A DNA stretch of 46,574 nt, from NCBI RefSeq assembly GCF_001545075.1, contig NZ_FCOB02000046.1:1-46574 (forward strand). The letters run 5' to 3'. Shown one piece after another: positions 28,251 to 37,186 of this stretch (the first letter of the stretch is position 1; the number at the start of each line of letters is the position of its first letter). The notes under the pieces were generated by a model, which had not been told where the DNA came from, ran no database searches, and saw only the letters and a program-made list of their open reading frames with translations. Position numbers and translations under genes: made by a program. This DNA is from Caballeronia ptereochthonis. Lineage in GTDB: Bacteria > Pseudomonadota > Gammaproteobacteria > Burkholderiales > Burkholderiaceae.

Positions 28251-29354
28251 TTATTCGTAGTCGTTTGACTGATCGCTCGCCAGATCGCCGCGAAAGCGCA
28301 CGTCAGCGGCGAGATCTTCCGCCTCCGCCGCGCGCGACGCGTCCGAATGCTTCGAGATGTAGTCGTACACCGCATAGCAGAGCGCTTCGCAACCCTGACC
28401 GGTCAGCGCCGAAATCTCGAAGACCGGACCGTCCCACTCGAAACGCTCGACGAAATCCTTCACGCGCGCTTCGCGCTCGTCTTCCGGCACCATGTCGAGC
28501 TTGTTCAGCACGAGCCAGCGCGGCTTCTCGTAGAGCGCCTCGTCGTACTTGCGCAGCTCGCCCACGATCGCCCGCGCCTCCGCGACGGGATCGACGTTTT
28601 CATCGAACGGCGCCATGTCGACCAGATGCAGCAGCACGCCCGTGCGCTGCAAGTGACGCAGGAAGCGGTGGCCCAAACCAGCGCCCTCCGCCGCGCCTTC
28701 GATCAGTCCCGGAATGTCGGCGATCACGAAGCTCTTGCTCGGACCGACGCGCACCACGCCGAGATTCGGCGCGAGCGTCGTGAACGGATAGTCCGCGATC
28801 TTCGGGCGCGCGTTCGACACCGAGGAGATGAACGTCGACTTGCCCGCGTTAGGCATGCCGAGCAGCCCGACATCGGCGAGCACTTTCAGCTCGAGCTTGA
28901 GCATGCGGCGCTCGCCGGGCTTGCCTTCGGTCTTCTGACGCGGCGCGCGGTTCGTGCTCGACTTGAAATGCAGGTTGCCGAGGCCGCCCGCGCCGCCTTG
29001 CGCGATCAATACCTGTTGATTGTGCTCGGTCAGGTCGGCGATCAGCTCGCCCGTGTCCTGATCGGTGATGATGGTGCCGACCGGCATGCGCAGCGTGATG
29101 TCGTCGCCGCCCTTGCCGTAGCAGTCGGCGCCGCGGCCGTTTTCGCCGTTGCGCGCCTGGTGCTTTTTCGCGAACCGGTAGTCGATCAGCGTGTTGATGT
29201 TGCGATCCGCGATTGCGTAGACGCTGCCGCCGCGCCCGCCGTCGCCGCCGTCCGGCCCGCCGAACGGGACGAACTTTTCGCGGCGCATCGACGCGCTGCC
29301 ATCTCCTCCGTCGCCGGCGATGACTTCGATCCTCGCTTCGTCAATGAACTTCAT
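28251..29354 (-). CDS. obgE: GTPase ObgE/CgtA
   Basis: This ribosome-associated GTPase acts in 50S assembly and stress and cell-cycle control. It has 367 residues. The Gly-rich Obg fold is N-terminal (MKFIDEARIEVIAGDGGDGS; GGPDGGDGGRGG). The G domain has G1 GMPNAGKSTF near residue 166, G3 DIPGLIEGA and G4 NKLD. The short C-terminal tail is acidic (EAEDLAADV). It sits between rpmA and proB, as expected. Confidence 0.97.
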   Translation of the reverse strand: MKFIDEARIEVIAGDGGDGSASMRREKFVPFGGPDGGDGGRGGSVYAIADRNINTLIDYRFAKKHQARNGENGRGADCYGKGGDDITLRMPVGTIITDQDTGELIADLTEHNQQVLIAQGGAGGLGNLHFKSSTNRAPRQKTEGKPGERRMLKLELKVLADVGLLGMPNAGKSTFISSVSNARPKIADYPFTTLAPNLGVVRVGPSKSFVIADIPGLIEGAAEGAGLGHRFLRHLQRTGVLLHLVDMAPFDENVDPVAEARAIVGELRKYDEALYEKPRWLVLNKLDMVPEDEREARVKDFVERFEWDGPVFEISALTGQGCEALCYAVYDYISKHSDASRAAEAEDLAADVRFRGDLASDQSNDYE

Positions 29355-29460
29355 GCGTTGCTCCGTCCCGTGTATTTCCAGCTATTTTGCCGTGACCAGA
29401 CGAAGCCGGTCACCGATATCCTTGAATTCGCCCAATACGCCTTTTCCGCGCACCAAATAA

Positions 29461-29494
29461 AAATGGCCCCGCGAACTTCGCGGGGCCATTTTTC
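29461..29494 (-). terminator. Terminator after rpmA
   Basis: A 16-bp perfect inverted repeat, AAAATGGCCCCGCGAA (29461-29476) against 29478-29493, has A- and T-runs at its ends. It separates rplU-rpmA from obgE, though read-through into obgE is likely in this operon type. Confidence 0.88.
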
Positions 29495-29518
29495 GGTCCT
29501 GAAGCCCGTGCGTAAAAT

Positions 29519-29779
29519 TTACGCTGCCGGGACGACGACGACCGTGTGCTTCTTCGCAGCGCCCTTGGTCACGAACTTGACGTGGCCGTCGGCCAGCGCG
29601 AACAGCGTGTGGTCCTTGCCGATGCCGACGTTCTCACCCGGGTGCATGCGCGTGCCGCGCTGGCGAACGATGATGCCGCCTGCGTTGATTGCCTGGCCGC
29701 CGTACACCTTCACGCCGAGGCGTTTCGACTCGGAGTCGCGGCCGTTGCGGGAAGACCCGCCTGCTTTTTTGTGTGCCAT
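29519..29779 (-). CDS. rpmA: 50S ribosomal protein L27
   Basis: The 86-residue protein starts MAHKKAGGSSRNGRDSESKR, the highly conserved L27 N-terminus that reaches the peptidyl-transferase centre. GSIIVRQRGTR-like sequence follows (GGIIVRQRGTRMHPG), then the basic C-terminus. GGAGCT is upstream of the ATG. It lies 46 bp downstream of rplU. Confidence 0.98.
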   Translation of the reverse strand: MAHKKAGGSSRNGRDSESKRLGVKVYGGQAINAGGIIVRQRGTRMHPGENVGIGKDHTLFALADGHVKFVTKGAAKKHTVVVVPAA

Positions 29780-29825
29780 TTGATAGCTCCTTTACCGATT
29801 ACTGTGCGAAACGTTCGACGCCGCC

Positions 29826-30137
29826 TTAGGCGTTGATCGCGTCGATGCGCAGTTCGGTGTAGTTCTGGCGGTGGCCAGCGTGCTTTTGGTAGTGCTTCCG
29901 GCGACGCATCTTGAAGATGGTCACTTTGGCGTGACGACCCTGGGAGACGACGGTAGCCTTGACGGAAGCCCCACTGACCAGCGGCGTACCGAACTTAATC
30001 GATTCGCCTTCGCCCACTGCGAGAACCTGGTCGAGCGTGATTTCAGCGTCAATGTCTGCCGGTATCTGTTCTACTTTCAATTTTTCGCCAACGGCAACCT
30101 TGTACTGCTTGCCGCCGGTTTTTATGACCGCGTACAT
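29826..30137 (-). CDS. rplU: 50S ribosomal protein L21
   Basis: The 103-residue protein begins MYAVIKTGGKQYKVAVGEKL and contains the L21 signature FKMRRRKHYQKHAGHRQNYT near its C-terminus. The ATG at 30137 is preferred to one four codons upstream, because L21 starts MYAVIKTGGKQY and a GAGG lies before it. It is first in the rplU-rpmA-obgE-proB cluster, behind a consensus promoter. Confidence 0.98.
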   Translation of the reverse strand: MYAVIKTGGKQYKVAVGEKLKVEQIPADIDAEITLDQVLAVGEGESIKFGTPLVSGASVKATVVSQGRHAKVTIFKMRRRKHYQKHAGHRQNYTELRIDAINA

Positions 30138-30190
30138 TGAGAACCTCATTCAAAATTCTTTTTCCACGCACCACGCGGGGAAAACACGCG

Positions 30191-30219
30191 ATTATACATA
30201 GGGTTACGCTCGACGTCAA
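30191..30219 (-). promoter_or_regulatory. Strong sigma-70 promoter of rplU-rpmA
   Basis: On the minus strand TTGACG (30219-30214) and a perfect TATAAT (30196-30191) are spaced 17 bp apart. They lie about 54 bp before the rplU start codon, as expected for a ribosomal protein operon. Confidence 0.92.
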
Positions 30220-30365
30220 AGCGCAATGAGATCCGCGGCGCGCGGGCGCGATCCGTGCGCGAACCTCGGCGAAAAGGGTCCCAATCGGATGCCAATCGCG
30301 CCCGAATTTCGCCGACACGCTTCGATTCGACGCCCCGAGCACCCGTCGTCTGTCGGATTCGCCTT

Positions 30366-30371
30366 ATAATC
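30366..30371 (+). promoter_or_regulatory. -10 box of ispB
   Basis: A perfect TATAAT lies 25 bp before the ispB ATG. The -35 region (about 30343-30348) is poor, so an activator or a weak promoter is possible. Confidence 0.5.
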
Positions 30372-30396
30372 CGCCGGATTACCCTAATTGCCGATC

Positions 30397-31389
30397 ATGT
30401 CGTCCACCGCCACTTCCTCCCCAAACGCCGCCGCACTGCTCGCCCCGATCGCCGAGGACATGCAGCAGGTCAATCGCGTCATCCGGCAGCGCCTGGCATC
30501 AGAAGTGATGCTCATCAACCAGATTTCGGAGTACATCATCGGCGCGGGCGGCAAGCGGCTACGCCCGGCGCTGCTGCTTCTGGTCGCGGGCGCGCTGGGC
30601 GACACGAGCGGACATCGCCACGAGCTGGCGGCCGTGGTGGAGTTCATCCACACGGCGACGCTACTGCACGACGACGTGGTCGACGAGTCCGACCTGCGGC
30701 GCGGCCGCAAGACGGCGAACGCCCTGTTCGGCAACGCGGCGAGCGTGCTGGTCGGCGACTTCCTGTACTCGCGCTCGTTCGAAATGATGGTGGGCGTCGG
30801 CAAGATGCGCGTGATGGAGATTCTCTCGGTCGCGACCAACATCATTTCCGAAGGCGAAGTGCTGCAACTGCTCAACATGCACGACCCGGACGTCGACGAA
30901 GCGCGCTACATGCAGGTGATCCGCTACAAGACGGCGAAGCTGTTCGAAGCGGCGGCCCAGCTGGGCGCGGTGCTCTCCGGAGCGGACGCGCGCACGGAGG
31001 CGGCGGCGGCGGAGTTCGGCCGGCGCATCGGCACGGCGTTCCAGATCATGGACGACTGGCTCGACTACACGGGCACGCCAGAATCGATGGGCAAGAACGC
31101 CGGCGACGACCTGCGCGAAGGCAAGCCCACCTTGCCGCTCATCTATCTGATGGAGCACGGCACGCCGGAGCAGGCCGCGCTCGCGCGCGAGGCGATCGAG
31201 CAGGGCGGAACCGATCGCTTCGAGACGATCTTCCACGCAATCACGACGTCGGGTGCGCTGGATCACACGCTGGAATGCGCGCGGAAAGAAGCTCACGCAG
31301 CCGCGAATGCGATTTCTTCGTTTCCCGATTCCATTTTCAAAGAAAGCCTGCTAGAATTATGTTCTTACTCGACGTCGCGGCAGTCTTGA
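30397..31389 (+). CDS. ispB: Octaprenyl diphosphate synthase (trans-polyprenyl synthase)
   Basis: The enzyme elongates farnesyl diphosphate with isopentenyl units to make the ubiquinone side chain. The protein is 330 residues. The first Asp-rich motif is DDVVD at 92-96 (LLHDDVVDESDLRRG), and the second is FQIMDDWLDY. GGKRLRPAL binds diphosphate. I chose the ATG at 30397. One three codons upstream is also in frame. It is divergent from rplU and is followed by tRNA-Pro. Confidence 0.95.
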   Translation: MSSTATSSPNAAALLAPIAEDMQQVNRVIRQRLASEVMLINQISEYIIGAGGKRLRPALLLLVAGALGDTSGHRHELAAVVEFIHTATLLHDDVVDESDLRRGRKTANALFGNAASVLVGDFLYSRSFEMMVGVGKMRVMEILSVATNIISEGEVLQLLNMHDPDVDEARYMQVIRYKTAKLFEAAAQLGAVLSGADARTEAAAAEFGRRIGTAFQIMDDWLDYTGTPESMGKNAGDDLREGKPTLPLIYLMEHGTPEQAALAREAIEQGGTDRFETIFHAITTSGALDHTLECARKEAHAAANAISSFPDSIFKESLLELCSYSTSRQS

Positions 31390-31440
31390 ACGAGACTAAA
31401 GCGGCCTGGAAGTACAAGTCGAGTGCAAGTTAATTGAATT

Positions 31441-31517
31441 CGGGGTGTAGCTTAGCCTGGTAGAGCGCTACGTTCGGGACGTAGAGGCCGGAGGTTCGAA
31501 TCCTCTCACCCCGACCA
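31441..31517 (+). tRNA. tRNA-Pro (anticodon CGG)
   Basis: This is a 77-nt cloverleaf. Acceptor CGGGGTG pairs with CACCCCG, followed by A and an encoded CCA. The D-arm contains AGCCTGGTAGAGC. The anticodon stem CTACG/CGTAG has loop TTCGGGA, giving CGG. The T-arm contains GGTTCGAATCC. It reads proline CCG codons, which are frequent in this GC-rich genome. No integrase or duplicated tRNA end is nearby. Confidence 0.97.
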
Positions 31518-31527
31518 GAATTGCCGA

Positions 31528-31558
31528 AACCCGCATGGTCTGCCATGCGGGTTTTTTG
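31528..31558 (+). terminator. Terminator after tRNA-Pro
   Basis: AACCCGCATGG (31528-31538) pairs perfectly with CCATGCGGGTT (31543-31553) around a TCTG loop, followed by TTTTTGTTTT. Confidence 0.93.
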
Positions 31559-31656
31559 TTTTCCGGCGGGCTTCGACCATGGCCATCCGGCCGACGGCAA
31601 GGTTCCGAACCCGTCTGCTATATTCCCTCCCATCTTCGCCCCTACCCGATCATCGC

Positions 31657-32946
31657 GTGGACAACCTCCCCTTATGGGCGCAAATTTGCGCCATTTTTCT
31701 GCTTCTCTTCCTTTCCGGTTTCTTTTCCATCTCCGAAACGTCGATGATGGCGCTCAACCGCCATCGCCTGAAATATCTGGCCAGCCAGGGATCGCTGCGC
31801 GCCCGCACGACTCAGGGCCTGCTCGCCAAGACCGACCAGTTGCTCTCGGTCATCCTCATCGGCAACAACCTGATAAACACGATCATCCCGGTGCTAACCA
31901 CATCGATCGCGCTGCGCACTTTCGGTCACAATAATCTCGTCCTGTCGATCACGACCGGCGGCATCGCGTTTCTGATCATCGTGTTCGCGGAAATCGCGCC
32001 GAAGATCGTCGGCGCGACCTATCCGGAGAAAGTGGCGCTGCCCGCGAGCCTCGTGCTCGCGCCGCTCATGCGCGTGTCGCGTCCGCTCATCTGGTTCGTG
32101 AATCTCTTCGCCAACGCCATCCTCGCCGCGCTGCACATCAACACGAAGAACAAGCGCGATCAACGGATCTCGCCCGAGGAGCTGCGCACCATCGTGCTCG
32201 AAACCGGCAGCTTCATGCCGACGAAGCACCGCAGCATCCTGCTGAATCTGTTCGATCTGGAAAACATCTCGGTCGACGACGTGATGATCCCGCGCCGCCG
32301 CATCGAAGCGCTCGATTTCGACGCGCCTTTTGAGCAGATCCTGCATCAGCTGGAGACGTGCTATCACAACAAGCTGGTCGTCTATCAGGGCGACATCGAC
32401 CGCGTGCTCGGCATTCTGCACGTGCGCAAGACGCTTTCGGCGCTGCATAACCAGGAGCTCGAGCGCGAGACCCTGCGCGAACTGCTCGCCGAGCCCTATT
32501 TCGTGCCGACCGGCACGCCGGTCTTTCAGCAATTGCAGTACTTCCAGGAAAGCGGACATCGCATCGCGATCGTCGTCGACGAGTACGGTGAACTGCAGGG
32601 GCTCGTGACGCCCGAGGACATCATCGAGGAACTGATCGGCGAATTCACGACGACGATCCCGCGCGGCACCGGCTCGCGCGGCGGCTGGGACGACAATGGC
32701 GAGTGCATCGTGGCCGGCAGCATGCCGCTGCGGGAGCTGAACCGCTGGCTGCATCTGTCGCTGCCCACGGACGGTCCGAAGACGCTCAACGGGCTCATTC
32801 TCGAGACGCTGGAGGACATTCCGGACGGCGACGTATCGGTGCGCATCGCAGGCGTGAATTTCGAGGTGATGCGCAGCGACGATCAGGCAATCCGCACCGT
32901 GAAAATCTTCCGTCCATCCGCGCCGCCGAGTCGCGCGCAGCGTTAG
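31657..32946 (+). CDS. CNNM/CorC (HlyC/CorC) family membrane protein
   Basis: The predicted 429-residue protein has an N-terminal DUF21/CNNM membrane domain with about four helices (LWAQICAIFLLLFLSGFFSI; SETSMMALNRHRLKYLA). A CBS-domain pair follows, then a C-terminal CorC_HlyC domain (GSMPLRELNRWLHLSLP). CorC/CNNM proteins are linked to Mg2+ or Co2+ homeostasis; the substrate here is inferred. The start is taken as the GTG at 31657, giving (M)DNLPLWAQ. The ATG at 31579 would add 26 residues of non-hydrophobic sequence and begin only about 20 bases after the tRNA terminator. Confidence 0.87.
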   Translation: MDNLPLWAQICAIFLLLFLSGFFSISETSMMALNRHRLKYLASQGSLRARTTQGLLAKTDQLLSVILIGNNLINTIIPVLTTSIALRTFGHNNLVLSITTGGIAFLIIVFAEIAPKIVGATYPEKVALPASLVLAPLMRVSRPLIWFVNLFANAILAALHINTKNKRDQRISPEELRTIVLETGSFMPTKHRSILLNLFDLENISVDDVMIPRRRIEALDFDAPFEQILHQLETCYHNKLVVYQGDIDRVLGILHVRKTLSALHNQELERETLRELLAEPYFVPTGTPVFQQLQYFQESGHRIAIVVDEYGELQGLVTPEDIIEELIGEFTTTIPRGTGSRGGWDDNGECIVAGSMPLRELNRWLHLSLPTDGPKTLNGLILETLEDIPDGDVSVRIAGVNFEVMRSDDQAIRTVKIFRPSAPPSRAQR

Positions 32947-33020
32947 CCGTCCGGACGACTGGGCGTTGCCGCCCGCCGGCGGGATGATCGGCTCATCCCG
33001 ACTCCGACGGCACGACGCCC

Positions 33021-34238
33021 ATGATCTCCCCCTCTCGCGACGCTTTCGACACTTTCGCGCGCCCGCCCCGCACGGCCGATCCCGCGCGCGATTCCGCACC
33101 CGACAACGAAGCGCCCGCCGTCTCGCTGCTCGCCGAAACCTTGCGCGAAGCCGCCGAGCGCGGCGCGTCCGATATTCACGTCGAGCCGTCCGAGCACGAC
33201 TGGCGCATCCGGGTGCGCGTCGACGGCGTGCTGCATGGGCTCAGGCGCCCGCCGCCGCACCTGCGCGATGCGTTCGTCACGCGCATCAAGGTGCTGGCGC
33301 GCATGGACATCGCGGAGCGCCGTGTGCCGCAGGACGGCCGCCTGCGTTTGAATCTGCCGGGCGGGCGGTTCGGCGACTATCGCGTCAACTCGCTGCCGAC
33401 GCTCTTCGGCGAGAAGCTCGTCTTGCGACGGCTCGACGCGCTGCCGTCCGATCTGTCGCTCGCCGCCCTCGGCCTCGCGGACGCGCAAGGCCGCGTGGTC
33501 GAATCGGCGATTCGCGCGCCGCACGGCCTCGTGCTCGTGACCGGTCCGACCGGCAGCGGCAAGACCCTGTCGCTCTACTGCTTCCTGCAGATGCTCAACG
33601 CCGAGGCGCGCAACGTGTGTTCGGTCGAAGACCCGGTCGAGATCCAGCTCGCGGGCATCAATCAGGTGAGCGTTCGCGAAAAAGCGGGACTGACTTTCGC
33701 CGTCGCGCTGCGCGCGTTCATGCGGCAGGATCCGGACGTCATCATGGTCGGCGAGATACGCGATGCAGAAACCGCGGACGTCGCGGTGAAAGCCGCGCAG
33801 ACCGGGCATCTCGTACTCTCGACGCTCCACACGAACGATGCCCCCGCCGCGATCGCGCGTCTCATCGACATCGGCGTGGCGCCTTACAACCTCGCGTCGG
33901 CGTTGAGGCTCGTCACGGCGCAGCGGCTCGTGCGCAAGCTGTGCGAACAGTGCCGCGCGCCGTCGGCGCTGCCGCTCGACGACGGGTTCCATCCGTTCGA
34001 GCCGCGCGGCTGCGCGGCGTGCCACGGCATCGGGTATCGCGGGCGCGTCGGCGTGCATCAGCTGATGCCGGTGTCGGATGAACTCCGCGAGCTGATCGTC
34101 TCGCGCGCCGCGACGCATGCGATCTCGCGCGCGGCGCAATCGCAGGGCATGCCCGCGCTGCGCGATGCGGCCTTCGCTCGCGTGCGCGAAGGCGTGACGA
34201 GCATCGCGGAAGCGGCCGAAGCGACGGAGGTCGAATGA
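33021..34238 (+). CDS. pilB: Type IV pilus/type II secretion assembly ATPase, PilB/GspE family
   Basis: This hexameric ATPase powers pilus extension or pseudopilus assembly from the cytoplasm. The ATPase core is complete: Walker A TGPTGSGKT near residue 174, Asp box (CSVEDPVEIQ), Walker B (DPDVIMVGEIRDAETAD), and His box (GHLVLSTLHTNDA). The C-terminal four-Cys site (LCEQC, GCAAC) is also present. At 405 residues it is shorter than the roughly 560 of typical PilB because the N-terminal N1 (MshEN-like) domain is absent. It overlaps pilC by 4 bp. No pilin gene lies alongside, so the secretion versus pilus role rests on family only. Confidence 0.9.
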   Translation: MISPSRDAFDTFARPPRTADPARDSAPDNEAPAVSLLAETLREAAERGASDIHVEPSEHDWRIRVRVDGVLHGLRRPPPHLRDAFVTRIKVLARMDIAERRVPQDGRLRLNLPGGRFGDYRVNSLPTLFGEKLVLRRLDALPSDLSLAALGLADAQGRVVESAIRAPHGLVLVTGPTGSGKTLSLYCFLQMLNAEARNVCSVEDPVEIQLAGINQVSVREKAGLTFAVALRAFMRQDPDVIMVGEIRDAETADVAVKAAQTGHLVLSTLHTNDAPAAIARLIDIGVAPYNLASALRLVTAQRLVRKLCEQCRAPSALPLDDGFHPFEPRGCAACHGIGYRGRVGVHQLMPVSDELRELIVSRAATHAISRAAQSQGMPALRDAAFARVREGVTSIAEAAEATEVE

Positions 34239-35452
34239 TGCGCGCCGCCATGCGGGACTCGCCGGAATTGCGCTTCGCCTGGCGCGGGATGGATGCGGAG
34301 GGCAAACAGAAGCACGGGAGAATCATCGCCGCCGACGCCGTCTCGGCGCGCGCATCGCTGCGGCGCGAGGGCGTGATCGTCACCGGACTCGAGATGCTCG
34401 GCGCCGCGCCGCCGCCCAAGGCGACGACCGCCGACGTCACGCTCTTCACGCGCCAGCTGGCCAGCCTCCTGCGCGCGGGCCTGCCGCTCGCAGGCGCGCT
34501 CGAGCTGATCGGCGGCACCACGGCGCGCGGCGGACTGCCGCGCATCGTGCGCGCGCTCGCCCGCGATATCACGCGCGGCGTGCCGTTCTCCGCGGCGCTC
34601 GCGCATCATCCGGCCGCGTTCGGTGCGCTCTATTGCCAGCTCGTTTCGGTCGGCGAAGTGGCAGGCGCGCTGCCGGCGGTGCTCGCGCGTCTCGCGGACG
34701 ATCGCGAGCGTGCCGCCTCGCAGCGGGCCAGACTGCGCGCCGCCCTCGCGTATCCGGTCATGGTGCTGCTGTTGTCGCTTGCGATCACGGCGGGCTTGCT
34801 GATCGGCGTCGTGCCGACTTTCAAGACCATCTTCGACGGCTTCGGCGCCGCGCTGCCCGCGCCCACGCGCTTCGTGCTCGCGCTGTCCGATGGCGTCGGG
34901 CGCTTTGGCGTACCGTTCGTGGCCACATGCGCGTGCGCGATGATCGCCGCGCCGAGCTGGATGAAGCGTTCGCACGACGCACGCGAAACCGCCGATCGCC
35001 TGGCGTTGCGTCTGCCCCTCGCCGGCGCGCTGCTGCGCTCGCTCGCGGTCGCGCGCTGGAGCCGCGCGCTTGGCACGCTGCTGTCGGCGGGCACGCCGCT
35101 GTCCGATGCCTTCGACTCGCTCGCGCACGCCACGGGCAATCACGTGTTCGACCGCGCGACCGTCGAAATCGCGGCGCGCCTGCGCAATGGCGAGCGTCTC
35201 GCCGCCGCGATGCGCGCGCTCGGATGCTTCCCGCAGGACGTCGTGCAGCCGATCGCGGTCGCCGAAGAATCGGGCTCGCTCGATGCGATGCTGCTCGATC
35301 TCGCCACGCTCGCGGATCGTCAGGTGGACGAACGCATCGGCTCATTCGCAAGCCTGTGCGAGCCGCTCGTCATCACGGTGCTGGGCGCGCTCGTGGGCGG
35401 CCTCGTCATCGCGATGTATCTTCCTATCATTCAGCTCGGCAACGTGGTGTAG
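34235..35452 (+). CDS. pilC: Type IV pilus/type II secretion inner-membrane platform protein, PilC/GspF family
   Basis: A 405-residue protein with two homologous GspF domains. The first begins LFTRQLASLLRAGLPLAGALE, and the second contains WSRALGTLLSAGTPLSDAFD. Each is followed by hydrophobic helices, for example LAYPVMVLLLSLAITAGLLIGVVPTF. It forms the inner-membrane platform engaged by PilB. The ATGA overlap with pilB indicates coupling. A second ATG at 34238 is an equally possible start. Confidence 0.92.
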   Translation: MMRAAMRDSPELRFAWRGMDAEGKQKHGRIIAADAVSARASLRREGVIVTGLEMLGAAPPPKATTADVTLFTRQLASLLRAGLPLAGALELIGGTTARGGLPRIVRALARDITRGVPFSAALAHHPAAFGALYCQLVSVGEVAGALPAVLARLADDRERAASQRARLRAALAYPVMVLLLSLAITAGLLIGVVPTFKTIFDGFGAALPAPTRFVLALSDGVGRFGVPFVATCACAMIAAPSWMKRSHDARETADRLALRLPLAGALLRSLAVARWSRALGTLLSAGTPLSDAFDSLAHATGNHVFDRATVEIAARLRNGERLAAAMRALGCFPQDVVQPIAVAEESGSLDAMLLDLATLADRQVDERIGSFASLCEPLVITVLGALVGGLVIAMYLPIIQLGNVV

Positions 35453-35483
35453 CATCGCGGGCCAAAGCCACCGTTCGACCATC

Positions 35484-36395
35484 ATGCAGCCTTCGTTCGA
35501 TCCGTCCGCCGCGCACTTCGCAAGCCGCTATCTGGCGGCCTTCGCCGCGCTTCCCGTCGACGTGCAGTACGGGTTCGCCGTCGTGTTCGGCCTCGTGATC
35601 GGCAGCTTTCTGACCGTCGTCGTGCATCGTCTGCCGATCATGCTCGAACGCGCCTGGCGCTCGGAAGTCGAAGCGGCGATGCCCGATGCGCCCAAGCCCG
35701 CCGCCGCCCCCTGCCCCGAGCGCTTCAACCTCGCCGTGCCGCGCAGCGCGTGTCCGCATTGCGGGCACGTGCTGCGCGCGTGGGAGAACATTCCCGTCAT
35801 CAGCTATCTCGCACTGCGCGGACGCTGCTCGGCCTGCGGCGCGCGCGTGAGCCCGCGCTATCCTCTGACGGAACTCGCGACCGGCGCGCTCGCGGCGCTT
35901 TCGCTTTACGCGTATGGTCCGGATTGGGCCGCGCTCGCCGCATTCGGGCTGTGCGCGACCTTGCTGGCGGCGGCGCTCATCGACCACGACACGCGCTACC
36001 TGCCCGATGTCCTGACGCTGCCGCTGCTCTGGGCCGGCCTCATCGTCAACTTCGGCGAAGGCGGATTCGCGACGCTGCACGACGCGGTGACCGGCGCGAT
36101 CGCGGGCTATCTCTTCCTGTGGTGCGTGTACTGGCTCTTCAGGCTCGCGCGCGGCGTGGAAGGCATGGGATACGGTGACTTCAAGCTGCTGGCCGCGATC
36201 GGCGCGTGGCTCGGCTGGGCCGCTCTCGCGCAGGTCGTGCTGATCGCGGCGGTCTCGGGCGCGGCGTTCGGCATCGCCGCGACGTGGCGCAAGCGCATGC
36301 GTTTCGAGGAGCCCTTGCCGTTCGGGCCGTTTCTCGCGGCGGGCGGTGCGATCACGCTCTTCGTCGGCACGCCGCTTTATGCATTGTTCGGATGA
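35484..36395 (+). CDS. pilD: Prepilin peptidase/N-methyltransferase
   Basis: PilD cleaves the prepilin leader and methylates the new N-terminus in the inner membrane. It has 303 residues with about seven to eight helices. The N-terminal GSFLTVVVHRLP motif and the four-cysteine loop (CPHCG...CSACG) are present. The aspartic protease residues lie in IDHDTRYLPD and GYGDFKLLAA (the GxGD motif). The ATG at 35484 lies 31 bp after pilC and gives the conserved N-terminus. Confidence 0.95.
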   Translation: MQPSFDPSAAHFASRYLAAFAALPVDVQYGFAVVFGLVIGSFLTVVVHRLPIMLERAWRSEVEAAMPDAPKPAAAPCPERFNLAVPRSACPHCGHVLRAWENIPVISYLALRGRCSACGARVSPRYPLTELATGALAALSLYAYGPDWAALAAFGLCATLLAAALIDHDTRYLPDVLTLPLLWAGLIVNFGEGGFATLHDAVTGAIAGYLFLWCVYWLFRLARGVEGMGYGDFKLLAAIGAWLGWAALAQVVLIAAVSGAAFGIAATWRKRMRFEEPLPFGPFLAAGGAITLFVGTPLYALFG

Positions 36396-36411
36396 TCGAA
36401 GGGAGCAACGG

Positions 36412-37017
36412 ATGTTCAGCATCGGCCTCACCGGCGGCATCGGCAGCGGCAAGAGCACGGTCGCGGATCTGTTCGCGGCGCGCGGCGTGCCGTTGATCGA
36501 CACCGACCTGATCGCGCACCGCATCACCGCGCCTGGCGGCGTCGCGATGCCGCTCATCGCGAGCGAGTTCGGCCAGGAATTCGTCGCGGCGGACGGCTCC
36601 CTCGATCGCGCGGAGATGCGCACGCTCGTCTTCGCCGACGACACCGCGAAGGCGCGGCTCGAGGCGATCGTGCATCCGCTGATCCGCGCCGAAACGGAGC
36701 GCCAGCGCCACGCGGCACAAGGCGCGTATCACATCGTGGTCGTACCGTTGCTCGTGGAGTCCGGCGAGTGGTCGACGCGCGTGTCGCGCGTGCTCGTCGT
36801 GGATTGTCCCGTCGAGACGCAGATCACACGCGTCATGCGCCGCAACGGCTTCACGCGCGAACAGGTGCTCGCGATCATCGCGAAACAGGCGACGCGGGAA
36901 GCACGGCTCGCCGCCGCCGACGACATCGTGCTCAACGACGAATCCGCCACCCTCGACACGCTGGCGCACGATGTCGACGCGCTTCACACACGTTATCTCG
37001 CGCTGGCGTCAGCGTGA
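36412..37017 (+). CDS. coaE: Dephospho-CoA kinase
   Basis: CoaE phosphorylates the 3'-hydroxyl of dephospho-CoA in the last step of CoA synthesis. It has 201 residues. The P-loop GGIGSGKST is at 8-16, the TDLIAHRIT segment binds CoA, and the lid region is VMRRNGFTREQV. The ATG at 36412 follows AAGGGAG by 9 bases. It is 16 bp after pilD, in the conserved pilBCD-coaE-zapD order. Confidence 0.96.
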   Translation: MFSIGLTGGIGSGKSTVADLFAARGVPLIDTDLIAHRITAPGGVAMPLIASEFGQEFVAADGSLDRAEMRTLVFADDTAKARLEAIVHPLIRAETERQRHAAQGAYHIVVVPLLVESGEWSTRVSRVLVVDCPVETQITRVMRRNGFTREQVLAIIAKQATREARLAAADDIVLNDESATLDTLAHDVDALHTRYLALASA

Positions 37018-37186
37018 TTCGGCGTGGACGCCTGAGTTGTCGAAACCGCCCGAAAGTTCCCGTTTTTCACGAAATGGCGCAGCTTGCGGCACGATTTCGC
37101 CTCGATTTGCTAGGGTGAGGATGCGGCATTAGAATGTGCTCACTTCCGCTCACGGAAGCAACCGACCCACGCCGAGGCGAGCGCGC

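Noticed and set aside
31441..31660. tRNA-Pro as an integration site for a genomic island
   Set aside because: There is no integrase, no repeated tRNA 3' end and no change in gene type. Core genes flank it on both sides.
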